64,000 nt of DNA from Chitinophaga rhizosphaerae (GTDB lineage Bacteria; Bacteroidota; Bacteroidia; Chitinophagales; Chitinophagaceae). Below, piece by piece: positions 8,338-17,277 of this stretch (the stretch's first letter is position 1; the number at the start of each line of letters is the position of its first letter). The DNA is taken from NCBI RefSeq assembly GCF_003958645.1, contig NZ_RXLO01000015.1, positions 1 through 64,000 of the forward strand, written 5' to 3'. Both the position numbers and the translations under genes were made by a program. The notes under the pieces are model-generated. The model made no database searches. It had not been told where the DNA came from and worked only from the letters and a program-made list of their open reading frames with translations.

Positions 8338-8511
8338 ATGGAAAGATTGACGGATCTTCGGTTTATCATTGGATTGTTTTTTCTGCTGACGGGCTTGCTG
8401 TTGGCGGGTTACAGTTTTTTCCGCGCAAAAGCGGGGATCAATCTGTGGTATGGATTGCTGATTATGGGATTCGGGAGATTGATGGCATTATTTTCACCAA
8501 AACCGAAATAG
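8338..8511 (+). CDS. 57-residue two-helix membrane protein
   Basis: ATG at 8338 follows a short AGGAT binding site and opens a 57-codon frame: MERLTDLRF, a hydrophobic helix (IIGLFFLLTGLLLAGYSFF), a short loop, a second helix (LWYGLLIMGFGRLMALF) and a basic end. The stop is six bases before the SDR gene, so the two are co-transcribed. Short proteins of this form sit in sugar operons of Bacteroidota, often near a transporter, but their function is unknown to me. Confidence 0.7.
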   Translation: MERLTDLRFIIGLFFLLTGLLLAGYSFFRAKAGINLWYGLLIMGFGRLMALFSPKPK

Positions 8512-8517
8512 AACGGT

Positions 8518-9255
8518 ATGTCTCTGCAAATCGACCTGGCCGGCAAAGTGGCCATTGTGACGGGCGCCGCCTCGGGGATCGGGGCGGGGATCGCAGCGGA
8601 GCTGGCCCGCGCGGGCGCCGTAGTGGAAGGTTGTGATCTGAATGGGGGAGAAGGGGTGGCCGAAGTGGACGTGACGGACGCCCCGGCCCTGGAACGCTTC
8701 GTGGAAGCGGTGGCGCACCGGCGCGGAGGGGTCGATATTCTCGTGTCTTGCGCTGGCGCCAATGTTTTCAAAGGCGCGGCCGAATGTACCGACGAAGATT
8801 GGGAACGCAATCAGCAACTGAACCTCACTGCGCACTGGCGCATCGCGAAGCTGTGCCGGCCGCACCTGCAAAAGCGAGGCCATGGCGTCATCATCGTCAT
8901 CGCTTCCAACCACGCATTTTCCACCATTCCCGGCTGCTTCCCTTACAATGTGGCCAAAACGGCGCTGACGGGGCTCGTCCGCAGCCTGGCCATCGAATGG
9001 GGCCCGGCCATCCGCACGGTAGGCATCGCCCCGGGGTTCATCGATACGCCCGGTAACCAGCAATGGTTCGATTCATTCCCGGACCCGGACGCAGAAAGGA
9101 ACCGCACCGTAAACCTCCACCCCGTAAAGCAATTGGGAAGCCCGGAGCAGATCGGCGCCTGGTGCGCTTTCCTGGCCAGCCGCTTCGCCGCGTTCGCTTC
9201 CGGCGCCACTTACCTGGTAGACGGCGGCCGGTCGGCGCTTATGCAGGATAGTTAG
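8518..9255 (+). CDS. SDR-family NAD(P)-dependent dehydrogenase
   Basis: This 245-residue classical short-chain dehydrogenase has the cofactor motif TGAASGIG (about 15-22), the CAGAN motif replacing NNAG, a catalytic Ser in IASNH exactly 13 residues before the catalytic Tyr, YxxxK as YNVAK, and the late PGFIDTPG motif. Such enzymes oxidise sugars, sugar acids or 2-keto-3-deoxy acids in similar operons. It is last in the RraA-GH2-dehydratase run, and the pathway role (oxidation of the sugar or of the deoxy-keto acid) is inferred from that position. Confidence 0.88.
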   Translation: MSLQIDLAGKVAIVTGAASGIGAGIAAELARAGAVVEGCDLNGGEGVAEVDVTDAPALERFVEAVAHRRGGVDILVSCAGANVFKGAAECTDEDWERNQQLNLTAHWRIAKLCRPHLQKRGHGVIIVIASNHAFSTIPGCFPYNVAKTALTGLVRSLAIEWGPAIRTVGIAPGFIDTPGNQQWFDSFPDPDAERNRTVNLHPVKQLGSPEQIGAWCAFLASRFAAFASGATYLVDGGRSALMQDS

Positions 9256-9340
9256 GGGCCCCTGAATTTTCATGTTGGATTTTTTTTACATTTGCTGTTA
9301 CCATATAATTTATTACGTACCCCCCTTAATGCTAAAGCAC

Positions 9341-10165
9341 ATGAAAAAGCTCCTGACCTGCCTGGCTATGATGTTGATCTCGCTGTACAGCTTCGCGCAG
9401 CAAGTAAAGAACGACGTCGTTCTCAAACTCGACGGCGACGAACTGGTGGGGAAAGTCCTCAAAATCAACAATGACGACATCGAGTTCTCCTACACCGGCG
9501 AAACCCTCGTCTATAACATCAAGAAGGCGGAGATTATGAAGATCACCTTTTCCAGCGGCCGCATCCAGGTATTCAACAAACCCCAGCAAGCCGCCCCCGC
9601 CCAGAACGCTGCGCCAGCATCCGCCGACAAATCCAGTCTCGAAGACCATCATAACAAGGTAGCCATCCTGCCTTTCGGCTTCATCCGCGACGGACAGCCG
9701 GCAGACGGTGAGCAGATCCAGAACGAATGCTATTCGTTCATGAACAAACATTCCGGTGTTTATACGATCCTCCCGCCCCGCACCACCAATGCCCTGCTCA
9801 TCAAGGCCGGCATCAACAGCGAAACCATCAAGGGCTATACGATGGAGGATATCTGCAACGTGCTCGGCGTGGAATATGTGGTAGACGGGCTGGTGACCAT
9901 GAACAAAACCACGCAAACCACCACGCAGTCCAACTCTGGCGCCGTTAAATCCAAAGATGACGACGACAGGAAAGACCGTAAATACAACAGTTATTCCTAC
10001 GGCACGGCCACCCAGAACTTCCAGACCAAACTGAGCCTCGCAATCTATAACGATAAGGGAACGGCTGTGTACAGCCAGGACAGGACCGCATTCTGGAACA
10101 CGCAGGACGCTTATTCCAATACGCTGGAATATCTGCTGAAGCGCTCGCCGCTCTATACGAAGTAA
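9341..10165 (+). CDS. Secreted CsgG/LpoB-like conserved protein
   Basis: I chose ATG at 9341 because a signal peptide starts there (MKKLLTCLAMM to SFAQ); the frame is open from 9272, and ATG at 9329 is also possible. The 274-residue product has a short N-terminal beta domain, common in Bacteroidota (about 20-70), in which a secreted strand pattern ends in KITFSSGRIQVF. It then has an Ala/Pro linker and a domain from about 100 (VAILPFGF...GVEYVVDGLVTM) with the alternating pattern of CsgG, LpoB and FlgO lipoproteins. A TACATTTG -7 box lies at 9287-9294, without a good -33 box. The gene stands alone and ends at a strong terminator. Function unknown; envelope location likely. Confidence 0.75.
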   Translation: MKKLLTCLAMMLISLYSFAQQVKNDVVLKLDGDELVGKVLKINNDDIEFSYTGETLVYNIKKAEIMKITFSSGRIQVFNKPQQAAPAQNAAPASADKSSLEDHHNKVAILPFGFIRDGQPADGEQIQNECYSFMNKHSGVYTILPPRTTNALLIKAGINSETIKGYTMEDICNVLGVEYVVDGLVTMNKTTQTTTQSNSGAVKSKDDDDRKDRKYNSYSYGTATQNFQTKLSLAIYNDKGTAVYSQDRTAFWNTQDAYSNTLEYLLKRSPLYTK

Positions 10166-10189
10166 TCTATCTGCGGATATTGCACATAA

Positions 10190-10220
10190 AAAAGGCGGGA
10201 ATCACTTCCCGCCTTTTCTT
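10190..10220. terminator. Bidirectional intrinsic terminator between convergent genes
   Basis: The arms AAAGGCGGGA and TCCCGCCTTT enclose a short ATCACT loop, with T-rich tracts on both strands. It lies between the plus-strand CsgG-like gene and the minus-strand fucosidase gene and can serve both. Confidence 0.85.
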
Positions 10221-10235
10221 TTTATTCTGATCCTG

Positions 10236-12458
10236 CTATTCAAAGAAACCGATCTCCGCGATCGCTACGGATGCGCTGCCAGCAGCCGTTTCCGTGGCTT
10301 CGATTTTCACGAACCGTGTTTTGACGCTGTTCTTGAAATAGTGGTACCGGGTAGTGGGATCGTTGATAAGGTTCCCGAATTCGAACGTTTCGCTGGGTTG
10401 CCAGGTTTGCCCGTCGGCGCTGACGAGAATTCTACCCTTCGCCATCATGCCTTCCGCATGCAGGGTTTGTGGTGTGTAGGCAAATCCTTTCAGATCGTGC
10501 GTAGTGCCCAGGTCGATGGTGATGCTGTGCGCACCGCCGTCGCCGGACTGCCAGAAAGTCTTCGGATTGGCGTCGAAAGCCGCTGTGGCGGGGCGCGTGT
10601 TGCGTTCGCTGCTGGCGTTGACGAGCTTCCAGGCGTTTTTTGCGAGGCCGATGGTCTGGCTTGCCACGCCGCTGGTTTCCTGATGCTGTACGGAAATTGC
10701 TTTCACTTCGCCGGCCGTCATACGGAACGGGCCTTCATATTTCCGGGATTGCGCGTTGGGGGCGGAGCCGTCTGTCGTATACCGGATGTCGAAATTGGCG
10801 CTGAGGTTTTGGGTGGCATTTTCGCCATGGGGCTTCCAGTTGAATTCCGGTTGCAAGGGCGCGATGGTGACCATTCCGTCCGCCGACTGGCTGATGGCCA
10901 GTTGCGGGGGCCGGCTCCGGTAGTAATGAGCGGAAATCGTGCTGATGGCCGGTGCTAGCCGGGATTCGATGATCCGGACGCGGAAACGGCTCGCCGTTAC
11001 GTCGGGGAACCGCAGGATGCGTTTATACCCGATGTTGGCCGAATGCGCGATTTCTTTCCACTCGCCGCCGATCCACGCGTCCACCGCATGTTTCTCCACT
11101 CTTTCGCTGCGGGTCTGGATGGCCTCCTGCAGCACGATGCGGTTGATGGTTACGGGTTTGGGTGTGGTGATCTCGAAGTCGCCGGATTTGCCTTTCAGTT
11201 GTAATGCGGTACCTGGATTGTTGTCCAGCACGGCCTGCGGGCCTTTCGCACTTTTGAACAGGCTGCTGCCGTAGGTTTCACGGATGCGACGGCCGGTTTC
11301 GTAGAGCACGATAGAATCTGCAGGCGAGAATCTCCCTTCACGGTTGGGAGGAATGTTCAACAGGAACGTAGAGTTGCCGCCCACGGAGCGTTCGTAGATA
11401 TCGAAAACATCGTCGGTGCTGCGCACTTTCTGCCGGGTATCGTCGCGGTAAAACCAGCCTTCACGGATGGAGGTATTGGTTTCGGCCTGTTGGTAATGGA
11501 GGTATTTTGCGGACAGCAATTTTGAACGCTGGCCCAGGGAGTCCGCTTCCAGATCGGGGAAATGGCTGGCGGTATTGGGGTTTGCCGTGTAGGGGATCAC
11601 GTTCCATTCTTCCGCGCGGGTTCTGCCGGATTCGTTGCCGCACCAGCGGATGTCTTCCTTCCCGAAAATCACCGCTTTCGGCGCCAGCGTATGGATCAGC
11701 TGTTTCCAGGCGGCGTAGTTGTATTGCTGGCCCCCTTTGGTTTTGGGATGTGCGCCGTCGAACCATACTTCATGCACCGGGCCGTATTCCGTCAGCAGTT
11801 CGAATAGCTGGTTGAGGAAATATTCGTTGTAATCGTCCACTTCGAACTGGAACTTCGTTTTATTGGCGAACGGTCGTCCGGGAACGGCCCTGGGAATGGT
11901 GCGTTTCGTGTATTTGCTGAGGTTGCCGTACAGGCCTTCCGGGTTCTCGATCTGGTAAAGATCGGCGGGGGAAAGGTAGATACCGAGCTTCAGTCCGTAT
12001 TTTTTCAGGGAGGCAGACAGGTCGCGGAGCACGTCGCCCTTACCGTTACGGAACCCGGTAGACATGATCCCGTGCTTCGTATACCGGCTTTGCCACAATA
12101 CGAATCCATCGTGGTGCTTCACCGTGATAATGACCATTTTCATGCCCGCCGCTTTCATCGCCGCGCACCATTGGTCGGTATTCAGGGTTTTCAGGTCGAA
12201 GATGGCGGGGTCTTCTTTCCCGTTGCCCCATTCCATCCGCGTAAAAGTATTCGGCCCTACGTGAATGAAGGCAATGAACTCATTCCGGAGCGCGGCATAC
12301 TGGTTGGCCGTAGGAACTACGTGCGCGGCTTTGCGGATAATTTCGTCCGGACTGTCGCCCGCATCTACCGCAATCGTGTTGTGGTAGGGGATAGGTGCTT
12401 GCTGGGCATGTGCCTGCATCATCCAGCAGGCGGATAAAAGCAATATTGTTTTTTTCAT
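10236..12458 (-). CDS. GH29 alpha-L-fucosidase with C-terminal discoidin-like domain
   Basis: The 740-residue protein has a signal peptide (1-19, ending AHAQ), a GH29 TIM barrel (about 50-370), a segment like galactose-binding/F5-8C modules (about 390-500), a chitobiase-like beta sandwich (about 510-615; IRYTTDGSAPN) and a final discoidin-like module (about 620-740; WKLVNASSERNTRPATAAFD). The catalytic nucleophile is very likely Asp234 in EVWFDG, and HHDGF (115-119) is the conserved substrate-contact motif. It would cut alpha-L-fucose from glycans outside the cytoplasm. It faces away from the sugar-acid genes, but its product fucose could feed the oxidative pathway they suggest. ATG at 12458 starts the signal peptide. 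Confidence 0.92.
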   Translation of the reverse strand: MKKTILLLSACWMMQAHAQQAPIPYHNTIAVDAGDSPDEIIRKAAHVVPTANQYAALRNEFIAFIHVGPNTFTRMEWGNGKEDPAIFDLKTLNTDQWCAAMKAAGMKMVIITVKHHDGFVLWQSRYTKHGIMSTGFRNGKGDVLRDLSASLKKYGLKLGIYLSPADLYQIENPEGLYGNLSKYTKRTIPRAVPGRPFANKTKFQFEVDDYNEYFLNQLFELLTEYGPVHEVWFDGAHPKTKGGQQYNYAAWKQLIHTLAPKAVIFGKEDIRWCGNESGRTRAEEWNVIPYTANPNTASHFPDLEADSLGQRSKLLSAKYLHYQQAETNTSIREGWFYRDDTRQKVRSTDDVFDIYERSVGGNSTFLLNIPPNREGRFSPADSIVLYETGRRIRETYGSSLFKSAKGPQAVLDNNPGTALQLKGKSGDFEITTPKPVTINRIVLQEAIQTRSERVEKHAVDAWIGGEWKEIAHSANIGYKRILRFPDVTASRFRVRIIESRLAPAISTISAHYYRSRPPQLAISQSADGMVTIAPLQPEFNWKPHGENATQNLSANFDIRYTTDGSAPNAQSRKYEGPFRMTAGEVKAISVQHQETSGVASQTIGLAKNAWKLVNASSERNTRPATAAFDANPKTFWQSGDGGAHSITIDLGTTHDLKGFAYTPQTLHAEGMMAKGRILVSADGQTWQPSETFEFGNLINDPTTRYHYFKNSVKTRFVKIEATETAAGSASVAIAEIGFFE

Positions 12459-12600
12459 ACAAGACAGATAAGAGTACCATAAAGATAGTAGCTCTGGCGG
12501 AAGTTGGATGATTTTTTCAATTTGCTTCCCGTTTTGGTTAAATTAGCGGCATTCCGCTTGCCGGATGATGATAATTTTACTTTTTCCCTGATTGTATGAT

Positions 12601-13446
12601 ATGAAAAGTATGATCCGATCCTTCGCCCAACCGGCAGCTTTCCTCGCATTTCTCGGCGTTTTCGCCGCCTGTAAAACGCCGGCGTATCAGCTGGTAGACG
12701 GTTATATGTACGAACAGCGCGCCGGCCGTGAGAATGAAAACTGGAAACTCGTCTGGAAAGATGATTTCAAGGGCAATACGATCGACACGGCGAAGTGGAC
12801 GCGCATCCCGCCCGGGAAATCGGACTGGAACAGGCATATGACGCAAGATGACAGATGCTACGAAATGAAAGATGGGCTCCTCTATCTCAAGGGCATTGTG
12901 AACCCTGACACCCTGGCCGACGAACGCCCGTTCCTCACCGGCGGTATCTGGACGAAAGGGAAATTCGCGTTCCGGTACGGCAAGATCGAGATCCGCGCAA
13001 AACTCGAAAGCGCCCAGGGTGCCTGGCCTGCCATGTGGATGCTCGCGGAAAAAGACAAATACGGCCAATACCCGAAAAACGGGGAGATCGATATCATGGA
13101 GCACCTCAACTACGACTCCATCATTTACCAGACGGTCCATTCCTGGTACACGCTCGAACTGAAACAGGCCGATAACCCGAAACACGGTGGCACCGCGGTT
13201 TTCAATAAAGATGAATTCAATGTGTTCGGCCTGAAATGGTATCCCGATAAAATCGTGTATATCCTCAATGGCCGGGAAACGTTCACCTATCCGCGTGTGC
13301 AGGGCGTGGATGCTTCGCAGTGGCCGTTCGATCAGTCGTTTTACATCCTCATCGACCAGCAGCTGGGCGGTAGCTGGGTAGGAAAAGTGAAGCCGGAAAC
13401 GCTGCCGGTGCATATGATCGTGGATTGGGTGAAAGTATACCAGTAA
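12601..13446 (+). CDS. GH16 family glycoside hydrolase, lipoprotein
   Basis: The 281-residue protein begins with a lipoprotein signal (FAAC, Cys24). The GH16 jelly roll carries the catalytic motif GEIDIMEH with Glu162 nucleophile, Asp164 and Glu167 acid/base. Aromatic contacts such as GAWPAMWML are also typical. GH16 enzymes cleave beta-1,3/1,4 glucans, laminarin, agar, carrageenan or related galactans; the specificity here is open. It is attached to a membrane, probably the outer one. A TTG nine bases upstream is also in frame, but ATG at 12601 begins the signal. It is divergent from the fucosidase gene. Confidence 0.9.
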   Translation: MKSMIRSFAQPAAFLAFLGVFAACKTPAYQLVDGYMYEQRAGRENENWKLVWKDDFKGNTIDTAKWTRIPPGKSDWNRHMTQDDRCYEMKDGLLYLKGIVNPDTLADERPFLTGGIWTKGKFAFRYGKIEIRAKLESAQGAWPAMWMLAEKDKYGQYPKNGEIDIMEHLNYDSIIYQTVHSWYTLELKQADNPKHGGTAVFNKDEFNVFGLKWYPDKIVYILNGRETFTYPRVQGVDASQWPFDQSFYILIDQQLGGSWVGKVKPETLPVHMIVDWVKVYQ

Positions 13447-13450
13447 AAGT

Positions 13451-14920
13451 TCACGAAGTTTCGAGCAGGGCGCGTTCCGCTTCCAGGGCGGCGCGCTCGG
13501 TTTCGTTCTTGGCGGTCCCCGCGCTGATCTCCGTGATGCGGGCCTGGATACCTTCCGCGATGGCGCGCTGTTTTTCCACTTCCATATTTCCGCCCATCAT
13601 GTGTTGCAGGTAAAATTCGATGCGCGGGTCGTAGCGGACGTCGCGCAGGGTCACTTTCTTTTTGAGCCGGATGCCTTCCAGGCTGGTGCAGCGGCTGAGC
13701 GCCACGTACGTTTGCCCTGTCGCGAAAGCGCCGTTCCCCAGGTCGATGATCACTTTCTGGAACGTTTGACCCTGGCTTTTATGGATGGTTACGGCCCAGG
13801 CGAGTTTCAGCGGCAATTGCCGGAATGTGCCCGTCACGATCTTTTCGATCTCTTCCTTCTGGCGGTTCCATTTGTACTCGATGTGTTCCCACTCCGATTT
13901 ATCGACGCGGTGCACCACTTCGCCTTCGTCCAGCTGCACTTCCACATATTCTTCTTCGAGTGCGGTGATTTTCCCCAGCGTTCCGTTTACCCATCGCCTT
14001 TCCTTATCGTTCTTGATGAACATGACCTGTGCACCGGTTTTCAGTTGCAGTTGCAATTCTGCCGGCAGCCGGTTGCCGCCGCTGCGTGCTTCCTGCTCGA
14101 AATCGCCCGTCAGCAAAGCTTTGTAGGAGTTGATGTCACCTTCCAGCGCCTTGAGCCGCTGTTCGTTCACCGCGTCGGCGATGGCGTTGGTGGTGCAGAG
14201 GATCAGTTCCAGCTCCGTGCCGGAAGGCTCGTAATCGGGATCGTGCCGGGTGTTGAGCGTGGCCAGGTGAGAGGGCTGCACGGTATTGTCGCGCACGGCG
14301 TTGAGCACCTGCACGAATGCGGGATCGGGTTGGCGGTACACACGTTTCAGTTCGATGATCTGCATCCGGAAACCTTCTTCGAAAGCTTTCGCACTGAAAA
14401 AATACGGTGTGGTATAGTTCCCGGAAATGATCTCCACTTCACCGGCGCGTTTATTATCGATCACGGGCGGCAGTTGCAGCAGATCGCCGATAACGAGGAG
14501 CTGCTTTCCGCCGAAGGGCAGCGCCGAACGGAGGTTTTTGCGCAAGGTGAGGTCTATGGCCTGCATGAGGTCGCACCGCACCATGGAAATCTCGTCGATG
14601 ATGATCAGGTCTACCTGCCTGAGAAGCTCCGTTTTTTCTTCGTTCAGATCGGCCGCGCCTTTGTCTTGCGGCAAATAAGGCCGTGGTTCTACGAGGAAGA
14701 AGGAATGAATGGTTTGTCCGCCGACGTTGAGCGCCGCCACGCCGGTGGATGCGAGCACGATGTATTTTTTCGGGACATGGGCGATGAGGTTGCGCAGCAG
14801 GGTAGACTTACCCGTTCCGGCCTTGCCGGTTAGGAAAACCGACTGGCGGGTATAGGCGATCAGCCTGATGGCTTCCTGTGCGTCGCGGTTGTCGTGGTAT
14901 TGTTGGAGAAGCTGGACCAT
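13451..14920 (-). CDS. PIF1/RecD-like DNA helicase
   Basis: This 489-residue cytoplasmic protein is a superfamily 1B helicase. It has Walker A GKAGTGKST (32-40), a motif Ia region (LASTGVAALNVGG), Walker B LIIIDE (105-110), a motif III-like GDLLQLPPV and a C-terminal UvrD_C_2-type motif (AVTIHKSQGQTFQKV) followed by TYVALSRC. Relatives unwind DNA 5' to 3' and act at G-quadruplexes and stalled forks. The gene is convergent with the GH16 gene, only four bases apart, and stands alone. Confidence 0.9.
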   Translation of the reverse strand: MVQLLQQYHDNRDAQEAIRLIAYTRQSVFLTGKAGTGKSTLLRNLIAHVPKKYIVLASTGVAALNVGGQTIHSFFLVEPRPYLPQDKGAADLNEEKTELLRQVDLIIIDEISMVRCDLMQAIDLTLRKNLRSALPFGGKQLLVIGDLLQLPPVIDNKRAGEVEIISGNYTTPYFFSAKAFEEGFRMQIIELKRVYRQPDPAFVQVLNAVRDNTVQPSHLATLNTRHDPDYEPSGTELELILCTTNAIADAVNEQRLKALEGDINSYKALLTGDFEQEARSGGNRLPAELQLQLKTGAQVMFIKNDKERRWVNGTLGKITALEEEYVEVQLDEGEVVHRVDKSEWEHIEYKWNRQKEEIEKIVTGTFRQLPLKLAWAVTIHKSQGQTFQKVIIDLGNGAFATGQTYVALSRCTSLEGIRLKKKVTLRDVRYDPRIEFYLQHMMGGNMEVEKQRAIAEGIQARITEISAGTAKNETERAALEAERALLETS

Positions 14921-15109
14921 CCCGAAATTTACATTTCCTGACCTGGAATGCGCGAAGGTACGGATTAGTTCGGGGATCGCAGTCGTCCGATCCGCAGGGC
15001 CAATTTAATAAGGTGTTTCCACGTATTACTGCGATGCTGGAATATCGGCCGGGTTTTCAAATGATAGCGTTCAAAATCCTAACTTGCAGCTGCCAAAATA
15101 TTACCGGAT

Positions 15110-15571
15110 TTGTATTCAAAAGAAGAAACCTCCCGTATCAGAGAAGCTTTCTGGACCGCTTTCGGCCAGTACATCGCCCCGCACATGTCTGCGGATGGCG
15201 GCCGCGTGAACTGGACCAATTACAAAACGGGCGTGAAGCATATCTATTTCCGGATGCATGCCGGCCACCGCGAGGCTGCCATCGCCATTGAAGTCGCCCA
15301 CCCTGATGCTGGCATACAGGAACTTTTCTTCGAGCAGTTCCGGGAATTCAAATCCGCGCTCGAAAGCCATCTCGGCGAAACCTGGACCTGGGAGCTGCAC
15401 AAGCGCGATGATTTTGGGAAAACCATCAGCAGCATTTATAAGGTGCTGCCCGGCGTGAGCGTGTTGCGTCAGGAGGACTGGCCGGCGCTGATCTCGTTTT
15501 TCAAGCCGAGGATCCTGGCGTTGGACGCGTTCTGGAGCGAACGGAAATATCCGTTCGAGGATTTGGGATGA
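15110..15571 (+). CDS. DUF4268-type conserved protein
   Basis: This 153-residue soluble protein matches what I know of the DUF4268 family: an N-terminal helix (EAFWTAFGQYIAPHM), then VNWTNYKTGVKHIYFRM, and a compact end with FFKPRILALDAFW. Some family members are attached to nuclease domains, but this short form has none, so the function is unknown. The frame starts with TTG at 15110, directly giving MYSKEE, the normal family N-terminus, so TTG is the likely start. It stands alone. Confidence 0.75.
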   Translation: MYSKEETSRIREAFWTAFGQYIAPHMSADGGRVNWTNYKTGVKHIYFRMHAGHREAAIAIEVAHPDAGIQELFFEQFREFKSALESHLGETWTWELHKRDDFGKTISSIYKVLPGVSVLRQEDWPALISFFKPRILALDAFWSERKYPFEDLG

Positions 15572-15755
15572 TTTCAGGAATGCGTCATGCATCCACCGGC
15601 ATGCAGGAAATGCTGCGGAGAAACGGAACTACCAGCGCCACATCTGCTGCAAAATGATATATAGTCTTGATATTCAATTTATTAAAAAAATATTGGGGAA
15701 GGTGTCCAATTTGAGGGAATTCGATTCTTATTAGTATAGTAAAACGAATAAAAAA

Positions 15756-16214
15756 ATGGACCAAAGGATTAATTTCATTGAAAAGGGGCAGGGCGCCCTC
15801 AAAACGCTTTTCGGAATAGGTGCGTATCTGAAAAAATCGCCGATCGAAGCGAAGTTGCAACACCTGATAGAATTCCGGGTATCGCAGATCAACGGTTGCG
15901 CGTTTTGCCTGGATATGCATGCAAAAGACGCCCGGGCCCACGGCGAAACGGAGCAACGCTTGTATGCATTGGCCGCCTGGCGGGAAACGCCGTTCTTCTC
16001 CGACCGCGAAAGAGCCGCACTGGACTGGGCCGAAGCGGTAACCGCCTGCAACGTGCCCGACGAAACGTTCAAACGCGTGAAGGTATTCTTTGCCGACGAA
16101 GAATTGATCGATCTCACGCTGGTGGTATCTTCCATCAACACCTGGAACCGTTTCAACATCGCTTTCCCCAACCCCGCGGCAGTAGGTACCTACCAACCCG
16201 GACAGTTCGGCTAA
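15756..16214 (+). CDS. Carboxymuconolactone decarboxylase/AhpD-like protein
   Basis: This 152-residue all-helical protein has the AhpD-type active site CAFCLDMH, with Cys48, Cys51 and His55. Proteins of this type act as alkylhydroperoxidases or thiol reductases rather than true decarboxylases. ATG at 15756 follows an A-rich leader and fits the usual family length. No partner such as AhpC lies near, so a general peroxide or organic-hydroperoxide defence role is inferred. Confidence 0.88.
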   Translation: MDQRINFIEKGQGALKTLFGIGAYLKKSPIEAKLQHLIEFRVSQINGCAFCLDMHAKDARAHGETEQRLYALAAWRETPFFSDRERAALDWAEAVTACNVPDETFKRVKVFFADEELIDLTLVVSSINTWNRFNIAFPNPAAVGTYQPGQFG

Positions 16215-16375
16215 GCCCTGGCCAGGCCGATGCAGGCCCTGAGGCAGATTGGATTTAATTCCCGTCGAACAGTTTTACCTCGCCAAATACCAGGGGTTTT
16301 TTCTATCATTGCATGCGGATCGGGTCTGAACAGTGGGCCCGGCGTCTATCTTCACCCAAATCATATCTACGCTGT

Positions 16376-17239
16376 ATGCAAAGAAGAAATTTTATCAAAT
16401 CGCTGGCGATCGGTGCAGCCGGACTGTCGACCTCCTCCCTCTGGGCCAGCCTTCCGGCCTCCAAAAAACTGGGCATCCAGCTGTATACGGTGAGAGATGC
16501 GGTAGCGAAAGACCTCCCCGGCACCCTGGAACGCTTGTCCAAGCTCGGGTACAACAAACTGGAAATTTACGGCTACAACGGCACCTTCTTTGGAAGAAGC
16601 GTTTCGGAATTCAAATCCATTTTATCGGGTACGGGCATGCAGGTACTCAGCTCGCACCACCTGCCCGGCCACGCCATGAAAATGAAAGGCACATTGCTCG
16701 ACGGTTGGGATAAAGCCGTGGAAGACATGCACGCCATCGGCGCGAAATACATGGCCTGCGCTTACCTCTTCCCCCAGGAAAGGACCGGCGAATTCTATGC
16801 GAAACTGCCCGAACTGCTGAACAAATCCGGCGAAAAAACCAAAACCGCCGGCATCGGGTTCGCCTATCACAACCACGATTTCGAATTCGAAAAGTATAAC
16901 GACTCCATCTTATACGAATACCTCCTCAAAAACACCGATCCCGCGATGATGAACATGGAAATGGACCTCTACTGGGCGGTGAAAGCGAAACAGGACCCCG
17001 TGGCCTGGTTCGAAAGATACCCTGGCCGCTTCCCGCTCTGGCACGTGAAAGACCTCGAAAAGGGGTCGGAAGACATTACGGAAGTGGGCAACGGTTCCAT
17101 CGACTTCGACCGCATTTTCGCAGCGCGCAAAAAAGCAGGCCTGAAGGAATGGTTCGTGGAGCAGGACGAAAGCAAGGGCGATATCTTCAAAAGCATCGAA
17201 CAAAGCCATCGCTACCTCGACACCAAAAAATTCGCATAA
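16376..17239 (+). CDS. Sugar phosphate isomerase/epimerase-like protein with Tat signal
   Basis: The start at 16376 gives MQRRNFIKSLAIGAAG, a twin-arginine signal, so the 287-residue protein is probably folded in the cytoplasm and exported. The rest is an AP-endonuclease-2/xylose-isomerase-like TIM barrel: LGIQLYTVRDA near the N-terminus, FAYHNHDFEF, DLYWAVKA, LWHVKD and a final EQDE that supplies metal-binding acids. Exported relatives occur widely in Bacteroidota as sugar isomerases or epimerases acting on free keto-sugars; the substrate is unknown. It ends at a strong terminator. Confidence 0.85.
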   Translation: MQRRNFIKSLAIGAAGLSTSSLWASLPASKKLGIQLYTVRDAVAKDLPGTLERLSKLGYNKLEIYGYNGTFFGRSVSEFKSILSGTGMQVLSSHHLPGHAMKMKGTLLDGWDKAVEDMHAIGAKYMACAYLFPQERTGEFYAKLPELLNKSGEKTKTAGIGFAYHNHDFEFEKYNDSILYEYLLKNTDPAMMNMEMDLYWAVKAKQDPVAWFERYPGRFPLWHVKDLEKGSEDITEVGNGSIDFDRIFAARKKAGLKEWFVEQDESKGDIFKSIEQSHRYLDTKKFA

Positions 17240-17242
17240 ACT

Positions 17243-17275
17243 AAAAGCGGGAAGCCTGTCTTCCCGCTTTTTGCT
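17243..17275. terminator. Intrinsic terminator after the sugar isomerase-like gene
   Basis: AAAAGCGGGAAG and CTTCCCGCTTTT form a perfect 12-base stem around a five-base loop, followed on the plus strand by TTGCTTTTT. It also lies just downstream of the minus-strand HExxH gene and could serve both. Confidence 0.85.
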
Positions 17276-17277
17276 TT

